Shown here: in pieces, positions 8,202 to 16,321 of the stretch
Layout of the letters: each line of letters starts with the position of its first letter
How positions within the stretch are numbered: the stretch's first letter is position 1
DNA from: Paracoccaceae bacterium
GTDB lineage: Bacteria; Pseudomonadota; Alphaproteobacteria; Rhodobacterales; Rhodobacteraceae
DNA: 64,000 bases
Direction: 5' to 3'
Assembly: GCA_017510335.1 (NCBI GenBank)
Contig: JAFWNM010000041.1
Location: forward strand, 1-64,000
The notes under the pieces: generated by a model
Told to the model about the DNA's origin: nothing
Seen by the model: only the letters and a program-made list of their open reading frames with translations
The model's database searches: none
Translations under genes and position numbers: made by a program

Positions 8202-9025
8202 AGTGCCCTCAGCATCTTTTCGGCCTGCGCTTTTTCTTCCGCCTCGGCCTCGGCATCCTCGGAAGCACCCTGGCGCATGGCGGTCCAATCCTCTTCGCCG
8301 TAGATTTGAGTCAGAACGCCCTCGGTCAGGCCAGAAGGCGGACCGTCAAACACCATGCGACCCGATTGCAACCCGATGATCCGGTCCGAGAATTGCTGCG
8401 CCAGCACCACATCATGAATATTGATGATCGCAGGCAAATCCCGCTCGCGACAAATCTCGACAATCAAGCGCATGATCTGACGGCTGGTTTTGGGGTCGAG
8501 GCTGGCGGTTGGTTCATCGATCAGCAGAAGTTCAGGGTTCTGCGCCAAGGCCCGTGCGATTCCAACCCGCTGGCGTTGTCAGCCCGACAGCGCATCGGCG
8601 CGCTTGTCAGCATGCGCCATCAGCCCCACACGATCCAGCAGGCGATAGGCACTGGTGATATCAGCGCCGGGATACTGGCGGGTAAAGCTGCGCCAGAAAC
8701 CCACATATCCCAGACGGCCGGACAGCACGTTTTCCATCACTGTCAGGCGCTCGACCAGCGCATATTCCTGAAAAATCATCCCGATCCTGCGGCGTGCGCG
8801 GCGCAGCTCGCGCGTGCGCAGCGCAGGCAGATTGATGTCATTGAGCCAGACCGCCCCGGAACTTGGCTCTACCAGTCTGTTGATACAACGGATCAACGTG
8901 GACTTTCCCGCACCTGACGGTCCGATCAAACCGATCACCTGTCCTTTCGGTGCCTCAAAAGAGACATCCGACAGTGCCTTGTCCCCTGTTTTGTAGGTCT
9001 TTGTCAGACCTTCGATCCTGAGCAT
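8198..9025 (-). pseudogene. phnC: phnC, phosphonate ABC ATPase interrupted by a stop in the signature motif
   Basis: The 275-codon frame is complete except for one in-frame TGA at 8579-8581. Before it come Walker [13 protein letters not shown], the Q-loop IFQEYALVE and ALSG; after it [14 protein letters not shown], Walker [13 protein letters not shown] and the switch His in NIHD. The stop falls exactly on the second Gly of LSGGQ, so a single GGA to TGA change explains it. Both halves stay in one frame with no other damage, so the lesion is recent or a sequencing error. A shine-Dalgarno-like GGGGAA precedes the start at 9025. If real, no full ATPase is made unless the stop is read through. Confidence 0.9.
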
Positions 9026-9048
9026 ATGAGCATTCCCCGAAAAAGCTG

Positions 9049-9076
9049 GGCAGGCAGAACCAAAGCTCTGCCTGCC
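9049..9076 (-). terminator. Intercistronic hairpin between phnD and phnC
   Basis: GGCAGGCAGA (9049-9058) and TCTGCCTGCC (9067-9076) form a perfect 10-bp stem with an 8-base loop, in the 75-base gap between phnD and phnC. There is no U-run. Such structures behind binding-protein genes usually stabilise the upstream message or attenuate downstream genes. Confidence 0.8.
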
Positions 9077-9100
9077 TGAAAGGATTTGGTGCTGAAATCC

Positions 9101-10048
9101 TCAGTTGCAGGTATAGGTCACGCCCATCGCTGCATCGATCTGACGGATCACCGACCAGTTTTCCTGGAATGTGATCGGAATGAACTGGCTCTCGCCTTGC
9201 GCGCCAAACTCACGCTCGAGGCCCGTGCCTTCCCACTCGAAGCTGAAGAACGCATCACGGATTTTTTCCTGCAATTCGGGATGCAGGTTGTAGACCGTGC
9301 CGTAGCCAGACGTCGGGAAGGTGTCGGATTTGTAGATTGTCACCAGATCGTCGCGGCTGACAACACCGCGCGCTTCCATCCGGGTCAGGACCGAATTGGC
9401 AATGGCCGCAGCGTCATAGTCCTGATTGGCGACACCAAGGATCGAGTTGTCATGCCCGCCCGAGAAAGCCGGCGTGTAGTTTTCTTCAACAACCAGACCA
9501 AACTCAGATTCCAGCAATGCCTGTGGGGCCTTAAAGCCAGAGTTTGAAGTTTCCGAGGTGAACGCCAGCTGACGACCATCAAGATCTGCAAGCGCCTCGA
9601 TGCCCGATCCGGGATAGGTAACGATTTCCATCTCGTAGCCGAAGGAACCATCTTCAGCCGCCATCATCGCGAACGGACGGAAGCCTGCACAAGCGACCGC
9701 AATCGGGTTTCCGCCTGTGTTGACAGCGGCAATATGCAATCGGCCTGCACGCATAGCTTCAAGCTGCGCAGCGTTGGACTGAACCGGGAAGAACTGCACG
9801 GGCTTGCTTGTCGCGTCTGACAGATGGGCAATGAATTCGGCCCAAACATCTTCATAAACTGCAGGATCTTCGACCGGCGTGTAGGCAAACACCAAAACCG
9901 GCGGATCAACCCATTCACTCGGGTCGGTGGGAATATCCGCGATCAAGTCGCCATCATTGTCGGTAAAGCGCGGGTCGAGTTGGAATGCACCAGCAGGCAG
10001 CGCCAGCGCAACGCCGAGCGCCACTGTCGAGAGAAGCCTTGCAGTCAT
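9101..10048 (-). CDS. phnD: Phosphonate/phosphite-type ABC substrate-binding protein PhnD
   Basis: A 315-residue periplasmic binding protein with a signal peptide of about 21 residues ending in ALPAGA. The segment TSETSNSGFKAPQALL is the ligand-loop signature of PhnD/PtxB-type proteins. Residues 25-50 carry an aspartate-rich stretch (TDNDGDLIAD, then TDPSEWVDPP) resembling a calcium-binding loop, which I associate with the PhnD subgroup found next to ppk2. The start has AGGGGAAAA eight bases upstream. It leads the phnD-C-E-E-ppk2 operon behind a Pho-box-like repeat. The exact ligand (phosphonate, phosphite or phosphate) cannot be read from sequence. Confidence 0.9.
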   Translation of the reverse strand: MTARLLSTVALGVALALPAGAFQLDPRFTDNDGDLIADIPTDPSEWVDPPVLVFAYTPVEDPAVYEDVWAEFIAHLSDATSKPVQFFPVQSNAAQLEAMRAGRLHIAAVNTGGNPIAVACAGFRPFAMMAAEDGSFGYEMEIVTYPGSGIEALADLDGRQLAFTSETSNSGFKAPQALLESEFGLVVEENYTPAFSGGHDNSILGVANQDYDAAAIANSVLTRMEARGVVSRDDLVTIYKSDTFPTSGYGTVYNLHPELQEKIRDAFFSFEWEGTGLEREFGAQGESQFIPITFQENWSVIRQIDAAMGVTYTCN

Positions 10049-10107
10049 GTCTTTTCCCCTTGGAAGTTGAGCTTGAGTGCGGCTTATGTTTTCGATGTAA
10101 CGCCAGG

Positions 10108-10136
10108 ATGACGGTTGCGTGAAGATTTGGTGACGA
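10108..10136 (-). promoter_or_regulatory. Pho-box-like repeat upstream of phnD
   Basis: On the minus strand, three 7-mers TCGTCAC, TCTTCAC and CCGTCAT are spaced exactly 11 bases apart, each keeping the TCA core of the PhoB consensus CTGTCAT. The array lies 60-88 bases upstream of the phnD start, a suitable place for PhoB activation under phosphate limitation. The call rests on spacing and partial consensus only. Confidence 0.65.
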
Positions 10137-10336
10137 TGTCTTCCTTCGGCGCGAAACAGGATGGATTTTACGCCAAATCACCCAGCGTTTCCGGGATCAT
10201 CAAGCGCTTTTGCCCCGGTCTCAGGCACCATGCGCTTCGTCAGCCGCACGCCTAACGCAGCCGTCGCCGCAAGCGCTTGCACACTTTCCCCATAGGTCAG
10301 CCCATGGCACCTGCGGCTTCCTTCTTCCGAGGTTTG

Positions 10337-11044
10337 TCATCCGCGCCAGCGTGCAACGTAGCTTGTGACCGTCAGGCAGCCCCCGCCTGCGGCAAGGGTG
10401 GCAGCGTTCATCCCGCCGATGCCATGCATGTTGAAGGCAAAGCGGCTTTCACCGCGGATCAGCGTTGGGCTGATCAAACGCGCAGTAAAGGTAACCCGTG
10501 CAAAAGCACCTTCGACTTGCTCGTCCACAACGACCCCGCGCCATGACAGATGCCCGGTTTGTGACCAGCGCACCATGCCACGGGTTTCGGGAAACAGCCT
10601 TTCGGGATGAAAGCGCCCGCCCCAGTTGACGGAGGTGGTGGCACTTTCCAGCCCGCCCATTCCCGTCAAGGCCACCATTGGGCATTGCGAAGTGTCGGTG
10701 ACGACATCGGTGATATGCCAGCTGCCGTCGCGTGGCACGATGTCTTCGAACAGTTGCAATGGGCAATTGCCCTGGCCACCATACAGCACGTCCAGATCGG
10801 CGGGTGCCATTGTGCTCCATCCCATGGTGCCATTGGGCGCACGCACGAGCATCATATCTTCCGCGCCGTCCGGGATTTCAATGGGCAGGGCGGCCGCAAC
10901 TTCGGTCAGGGTCAGGTTCGTGACGCTGCAGGTGCAGCCCGATCCGGTGCAATCGGCAAGCTGGACCTTTTGGGTGCCTTGGGCAAGGGCGGCACCTGCG
11001 GACAGGACAAGGGATGCCATCGCGGCAATGAATTTCAGGGCCAT
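10337..11044 (-). CDS. Exported protein of unknown function, last gene of the VWA operon
   Basis: A 235-residue protein with a clear signal peptide (KFIAAMASLVLSAGAALA, cleavage near residue 21). The mature part has cysteine pairs near the N-terminus (DCTGSGCTCS) and elsewhere, which suggests disulfides in the periplasm, and a beta-rich pattern. I do not recognise the family. It follows the VWA gene by three bases and has its own GGAG site six bases before ATG 11044, so it is almost certainly co-transcribed and probably works with the VWA protein in the envelope. The ending GGCLTVTSYVARWRG shows no anchor. Confidence 0.8.
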   Translation of the reverse strand: MALKFIAAMASLVLSAGAALAQGTQKVQLADCTGSGCTCSVTNLTLTEVAAALPIEIPDGAEDMMLVRAPNGTMGWSTMAPADLDVLYGGQGNCPLQLFEDIVPRDGSWHITDVVTDTSQCPMVALTGMGGLESATTSVNWGGRFHPERLFPETRGMVRWSQTGHLSWRGVVVDEQVEGAFARVTFTARLISPTLIRGESRFAFNMHGIGGMNAATLAAGGGCLTVTSYVARWRG

Positions 11045-11047
11045 GGT

Positions 11048-14000
11048 TTACTCCGATCCGGTTTGCGGCAGCAGGATGTCAAGAAACGTGTCTGCATCCA
11101 TGTCGCCAAGGTCGATCTCGATGAAGTGGGGGGCGGCACCGCTGGTTGCGGCAGGGCGTGCCCGATCGGGCAAAGCCGGTTGGCCTGACGCTGGCAGGAC
11201 CGGGTCACTGCCCGCCTGTTGCACTGCCAAAAGCGTGGTTGGGGCGATGTAGCTGACCGGATAGGGGCAGGAGCCCATGGTGGAACTTTCACCGACGCGG
11301 CATTGTGCGGGGCCCATGTTCAGGATGAGCGCCTCGCAGGGTGACAGGAAACTTGCATCAACGATTGTCGCCCCAGCGGTGTCAAAGCCGATGATTTCCA
11401 GAACCTGCGCGCGCTCCGTCCGCATGATCGGCGTGACCGCCGCACCTTGTGCGTCAACCCCCGTCACCGGGATGGTGACGGTAATGCGCGGACCGGGGGG
11501 CATGGAAAGGTCGGCCCCGATCATGCATCCCGCGCCGAATTGTGTGGTCGCGCGCAAAGTGACTGTGATGTGATCGCGCGCCTTGTCCGCAACAACCTCG
11601 AACCCGGTGGTGGCGCGCAGAATCCCCGCCTTGTCGGTGATGGTGATCATATAGATGCCGGGGGCATCGGGGATTGGCAGCGCCTGATCCTGTGCGTCGA
11701 TCAGTGCGGCAAGACCTGTGGTAAAAACCGCCGTCCCGTCCTGCCCTTCGATCACAAGCTGCCCGTCCAGACCTGCCGGTGCCTCGATCCCGACGGAAAA
11801 GTACCCGCCCGAGCCTGCGACCAGATCCCAATCCGACAGCAGCGCAACACTGACCGAACCTTCGGGCGCCCCGGCGCCCTGTGCCGCATCGGGCGCGACG
11901 GCTTCGAACACTGTCCCGCCGAACATCTCACCGTTGATATCAAGAAAGCGGATTTCATAATAGCCGGGCTTTTCAGGGACTGGCAGCACAGGGTCCGTGC
12001 TGTTCATCAGCTCAGCGCTGGAGATGGAAAAGAGCGCGGGTGCATCGCGGTCGTCATCGTCATGGAGAGCGATAGATCCCTGGAAATCCGAAGGTGCCAC
12101 CAGCGTGACGGGGAAAAATGCGCCCGGCCCGGCAATGACCGGATCATCGGGCAATTCCAATGTCACCTCATCGAAGGCGTAGACAGGGGCCAGCATCACC
12201 TGCTGCACCGTGGTGCCGGGGGTGATGGTGACATTCCGGTTGCGGTATTCCCGAAACAGGGTTTCGGCGCGGATGTCATAGACATTGCCCACACCAAGCG
12301 GATGATCTTTCGCGGCCATCTCGCTGTCATGCAGCTGGCCGTCCTGATAGGCCGCATCCTCGCCCGCAACAAGCTGGATGCGCACCTTGCGCATCTCGGA
12401 TCGGTCCGCGCCTGCAATGGATACGCTGACGGGCCGCGTGTGTGCGCCGGCGGTGGGTTGGCCAAGATGGACCATCGACGCGATCATCCCTGCAACCATC
12501 TGCGCGGTGATATCGGCATCTGCGAAATGGCACAGGCGCCCCAGATCCGGTGTTTCAAGGCAGGTGCCGTTGCTGTCGATCCACTGGCGCGGGTTCAGGC
12601 GCAACTCCTGCCCCTCTGGCCCGAACAGCGACAGGCTGGGCAGGGCCATGTCCGTTGGCGCGGCTGATGCGGTCTGGAATTCGGGGGCGGTCACGCTCCA
12701 GCCCATGGGTAGTGGAATGGTCAGGCCACTGGCAGGATCGGTCCAGGCGCAGATCGATTGCGCACAGGCAAAGACCGCGTCGGACCCGTCGTTCAGCCAG
12801 CCTTGGTCGGCGGGGTCCGGGCCATAGAGCGTCGCGCGCAGTTGTGTGGCGGGCGGAAGTGGCACGGCGTCGGGCCAGAACACGACGGCCAGGCTGTTGG
12901 CGCCGGCGACCAGTGTTCCGGCATAGCCTTCGGCATAGGGCATGACCGACAGCACGAAAGGCGCAGGGTCGATCATCGGCAACGCCATGGTCACGATCAG
13001 CGCGCCGTCTTCCTCTAACACGCTGTCAATTTCACGCTCAAGCAGGACCGTGCCGAAGGCTGCGGGGGCAGGCGTGAAGCGGCCCTGATAGCCGTTGGCG
13101 TCGGCGCGGGTTTCCAATATGATATCCATGATTTTCATCGGATCAATGGGGCTTCCCGGTGGCGCGTCATAGGGCGGCACGGTCAGGATGCGCCACGGCC
13201 CTTGCAGGTCCAGCGCGCCGTGATCCTCGTCGCTGCCTGCGTCGATCTGCACGATGAAATCGTTGGCCTGCCCCGGAAAGATCGTCACATCGGCCGACAG
13301 TGTCACCTCACCGGGTGCGGTGGCGGTGATGCGCCATGTGCCGGGCTCGAAACTGCCGGTGATGACAGGGCCGGTTTGCCCGGACGCCCATGGGCCGGAG
13401 GTCATGTCAGGGTCAAGGGGCACCCCAGACCATGTAACATCGGATTGCGGAAGGTCAGCAGGCAGGCGGAAGGTGGCGGTGACCTGCGCCAGTTCGTCTT
13501 GCGACGCGTCGCCCCGGGTTGCGGCGGCGGCTTGGTTGGCCAGTTCGGCGCTGGTGGTCCGGTCGGTGTCCGCGAACGGGATTCCGACACCGAAGCGGCG
13601 CGAGAACATGATCGCGGTCGCCCCCGCGTTCAGATAGCGCAATTCGTAATCACCGGGCACGCTCGGCACCGTCAGCCTGGTCGTGCCTGTCGTGTGCAAA
13701 GCGTTGGCCCAATCATAACGCTGATGTTCATTCACTGGCTGGTCAAGATCAGCGATCACGATCCGCTCTCCCAGTTGTTCCGGCGCGCGAAAGGTAAACA
13801 GCACGCGGCTGCCCGGCTCGACCGACCCGATTGGGTCAAAACCCATGGCAGGGGCCACCACCTCGACCGGCTGGCGGGCGATGATCCCGTCGCGGGCAGT
13901 GGACAGGATCAGATCATACATCCCCGGGGTTTTCGGTGCGGTGCGGGTGGCGGGGTTGTTGGGGGCTGCCGCCGTCCCCCCGATTGTACGGTAGCTGCTT

Positions 14001-14791
14001 GACGTAGGCGCGCGGCTTTCGCCCTGCGGAACGAAGCCCATGTAATCGACGAAGCGCGCCTCGCCGTTCCAGCGAATGCGATAATCGAAGCCCGCCTCTG
14101 CCTTGTCGCCGATGTCGAAGGCGGCGGCGCGGGCAGGTTGTTCAGGTTCAGGCTCTGGTTCAGGTTCAGCTTCGGGTGCCATGCTCACCTGTTGCAACGC
14201 TTCGGCCAGTTCGGCGCCGGAATTGGTCTGGAATAGCATCCCCCCGGTCTGGTCGGTGATACAGGACAGGGCCGCGACCTCGACCGCACTCAGGCCAAAG
14301 CCCACGACATGGGCGCGGATGTCGATGCCTTCGGCGGCAAGGCTGGCGGCCAGCGCGCAGGGGTCGCCCTCGCAGGTTTCCAGCCCGTCGGTCACAAGGA
14401 TGATATCGGCGGCTTCAGCGGTGGGCGGGATTTGGTCGCGCGCGCGCGCAAGGCTGTCGGTCAGCGGGGTCATGCCCCGCGGCATCAGCGCGCGCAGGCG
14501 GCTTTCCAGCGCGCCCGGCGCGGTCTGGCCCATGGGCGCGATGACCTCTATGTCGCGGCAATCGCCGCGCCGGTTGTGGCCATAGGCGATGACCGACAAG
14601 GGCACCGCGCCGTCGCGGCTGGCGAAATAGTCACCCATCACGTCGCGCGCGACCTCGATCCGGGTCAGGTCGCCCTCGACCCGGTTCCACATCGAGCCGG
14701 AGGCATCGAACACCAGCACCGAGACGCGTTCGGCCATTGCTGGCGCGGCCGAGATCATCAGGGCGGCAAGCGCGGGGAAAATTCGGGTCAT
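11048..14791 (-). CDS. Large exported von Willebrand factor A protein with repeated beta modules
   Basis: A 1247-residue secreted or periplasmic protein. A signal peptide (residues 1-20, ending AAPAMA) is followed at once by a VWA domain with a full metal-ion-dependent adhesion site: DASGS at 29-33, the Thr of GMTPLTDS near 108-111, and TDG at 134-136. A PEPEPEPEQP linker (about 209-219) leads into a long series of beta-sandwich-like modules; a PGxY motif recurs at about 289, 379, 942 and 1044, each time near the end of a module. No C-terminal anchor is seen. The start at 14791 overlaps the DUF3137 gene as ATGA and is preferred over an in-frame extension to 14980. Function is unknown; adhesion or envelope protein binding is a guess. 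Confidence 0.88.
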   Translation of the reverse strand: MTRIFPALAALMISAAPAMAERVSVLVFDASGSMWNRVEGDLTRIEVARDVMGDYFASRDGAVPLSVIAYGHNRRGDCRDIEVIAPMGQTAPGALESRLRALMPRGMTPLTDSLARARDQIPPTAEAADIILVTDGLETCEGDPCALAASLAAEGIDIRAHVVGFGLSAVEVAALSCITDQTGGMLFQTNSGAELAEALQQVSMAPEAEPEPEPEPEQPARAAAFDIGDKAEAGFDYRIRWNGEARFVDYMGFVPQGESRAPTSSSYRTIGGTAAAPNNPATRTAPKTPGMYDLILSTARDGIIARQPVEVVAPAMGFDPIGSVEPGSRVLFTFRAPEQLGERIVIADLDQPVNEHQRYDWANALHTTGTTRLTVPSVPGDYELRYLNAGATAIMFSRRFGVGIPFADTDRTTSAELANQAAAATRGDASQDELAQVTATFRLPADLPQSDVTWSGVPLDPDMTSGPWASGQTGPVITGSFEPGTWRITATAPGEVTLSADVTIFPGQANDFIVQIDAGSDEDHGALDLQGPWRILTVPPYDAPPGSPIDPMKIMDIILETRADANGYQGRFTPAPAAFGTVLLEREIDSVLEEDGALIVTMALPMIDPAPFVLSVMPYAEGYAGTLVAGANSLAVVFWPDAVPLPPATQLRATLYGPDPADQGWLNDGSDAVFACAQSICAWTDPASGLTIPLPMGWSVTAPEFQTASAAPTDMALPSLSLFGPEGQELRLNPRQWIDSNGTCLETPDLGRLCHFADADITAQMVAGMIASMVHLGQPTAGAHTRPVSVSIAGADRSEMRKVRIQLVAGEDAAYQDGQLHDSEMAAKDHPLGVGNVYDIRAETLFREYRNRNVTITPGTTVQQVMLAPVYAFDEVTLELPDDPVIAGPGAFFPVTLVAPSDFQGSIALHDDDDRDAPALFSISSAELMNSTDPVLPVPEKPGYYEIRFLDINGEMFGGTVFEAVAPDAAQGAGAPEGSVSVALLSDWDLVAGSGGYFSVGIEAPAGLDGQLVIEGQDGTAVFTTGLAALIDAQDQALPIPDAPGIYMITITDKAGILRATTGFEVVADKARDHITVTLRATTQFGAGCMIGADLSMPPGPRITVTIPVTGVDAQGAAVTPIMRTERAQVLEIIGFDTAGATIVDASFLSPCEALILNMGPAQCRVGESSTMGSCPYPVSYIAPTTLLAVQQAGSDPVLPASGQPALPDRARPAATSGAAPHFIEIDLGDMDADTFLDILLPQTGSE

Positions 14792-15864
14792 GCGATATCT
14801 CCAAAAGGCAAGGAAAGGGCGGCAGTCAGATAACCGTCCAGCACGGCCAGATCGGCGGCAAAGGCGGGGATCAGCGTGTCGGGGTCCAGCGGCAGCCAGA
14901 AGGCCGGCGGCTCGAACGCGCCGTCGAACATGGCAAGTGGCGTCAGCACCACCAACTGCCCGGGCAGGATCACGACCCATGGCCGCAGGCCTTTGCCCGG
15001 CGCGACCTCGGCCAGGCCGTGTTTGGCAGAACGCGCGTGCCGTTCCAGACCGGCAAAACCCGCCCGCAAGGCAGGTGTCAGCGGCGCGGGATCCCCATAG
15101 ACCGTATAAAGCGCGTCAAAGGTCTTGTCGCCGGTTTGCACCGTTTTCAGGCCGTGCGACAGCTTCGGCCCATGCCGGACATTCCAGCTGGCATCGGTGG
15201 GCGTAACGACCGTGACGCCCGTGCGTGCTGCTGTTTCTGGCAGGGAGACCTGAACCATGACAACGCTCAGGCCCTTGTCGTGCTTTTCCGTGTAGCGCCT
15301 GTCCTCGCCGAACATCAGCCCGACGCGTGTTACGCCCACGACGCGGCCCGCGCGCTCGCCTGTCAGGCGCAGATCGACGATTACCTTGCGGACCTGCTGC
15401 ACCAGCCTCAGCCCGGCAAACCATTCGCGCGGAATATCGGGCGCAGGATCCGGGATCAGGTCCGACATTTGCCCGGCGACAGCCGCGACGATTTGCCTGC
15501 GGGTTTCTGCGCGGGGGCCATCCTCGGCCTTGGCCATCACAAGGATGACGACGCTTACAACGGCAAGCGCCATCAGCGCCAGACCGCCAAGGAAAGAGCC
15601 GCCGATCCCCCAGCCGACCACAAGGGCCACCACCGCAGCGCCACCGCCATAGAGCTTCAGGGCGCGGTCGATCTGGTCGACATGGACCGTCCTGTCACGG
15701 TTCAGTCCCTGCAGGACAGGCGCCAGCCGGGCAACGATTGCACTGTGGTCTGCGGGCGGCAAGGCGGGTGGCGCGGGACGAGGCATGGCCGATGGGCCGA
15801 ACAAAACGCCCTTGCTGCCCGGGCTGATCCGGCCCAGCAGGCGCACGGGGCTGAACCCGCTCAT
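14788..15864 (-). CDS. DUF3137-domain membrane protein
   Basis: A 358-residue protein. Two adjacent hydrophobic segments (about residues 75-115: GGGAAVVALVVGWGIGG and GLALMALAVVSVVILVM) are followed by a long soluble domain containing LMFGEDRRYTEKHDKG and VYGDPAPLTPALRAGF, typical of DUF3137 proteins. Such proteins are membrane-bound and of unknown function. It is the first gene of the three-gene operon with the VWA protein and the 235-residue exported protein, with ATGA overlap to the VWA gene. The start at 15864 is one of two ATG codons six codons apart and is not certain. Confidence 0.8.
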   Translation of the reverse strand: MSGFSPVRLLGRISPGSKGVLFGPSAMPRPAPPALPPADHSAIVARLAPVLQGLNRDRTVHVDQIDRALKLYGGGAAVVALVVGWGIGGSFLGGLALMALAVVSVVILVMAKAEDGPRAETRRQIVAAVAGQMSDLIPDPAPDIPREWFAGLRLVQQVRKVIVDLRLTGERAGRVVGVTRVGLMFGEDRRYTEKHDKGLSVVMVQVSLPETAARTGVTVVTPTDASWNVRHGPKLSHGLKTVQTGDKTFDALYTVYGDPAPLTPALRAGFAGLERHARSAKHGLAEVAPGKGLRPWVVILPGQLVVLTPLAMFDGAFEPPAFWLPLDPDTLIPAFAADLAVLDGYLTAALSLPFGDIA

Positions 15865-16321
15865 CGGGCGGCCTTGGGCCATGGCGGTGCGGACATGGCC
15901 GCCAGCTCATACCCCTGGGACCGCCAGCGCCACAAGACCGCGAAGCCAACCCTACAGTTGACACGCGTTTGGACGGAAGCAACCACCGGACAGTCCGTCA
16001 TGCAAGCGCATGCCACCAATGACCGAAGAATGCCTGACCAAACAGACCCGATACGCCCAGATTCATATCCGATCATGCCCTTTCCCTGACAGTTACCAAA
16101 GGTTAACAATATGTCCGAAGCGTCCTGACCAAAGGGACGACACCAAGGATGGTGCCAACCCTCTCAATCGAACCAAGGCCCGTCCAAGGCATGGCCCTGT
16201 ATCAAGCCTTTGTAGACGCAGAGCGATCAGCATGAGAATATAAGGAATTCCATATAGGGGTGCCGCCGGCATTTTTGCCCCGCAGGGTTTCGAGCTTGGT
16301 TTTTTGAATTGGAGAACAAGT

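Noticed and set aside
8579-8581. TGA as a selenocysteine codon in PhnC
   Set aside because: The position is a Gly in the ABC signature, no ABC ATPase is known to use selenocysteine there, and no insertion element was seen.
11447-12667. Long plus-strand open frame of about 400 codons
   Set aside because: It lies wholly antisense to the VWA gene, is rich in Arg, His and Cys without domain pattern, and is the usual high-GC shadow.
14130-14185. Short tandem repeat coding for PEPEPEPE
   Set aside because: It is a normal interdomain linker in the VWA protein rather than a microsatellite of separate interest.
14737-16089. Plus-strand open frame of about 450 codons
   Set aside because: Antisense to the DUF3137 gene and of shadow composition.
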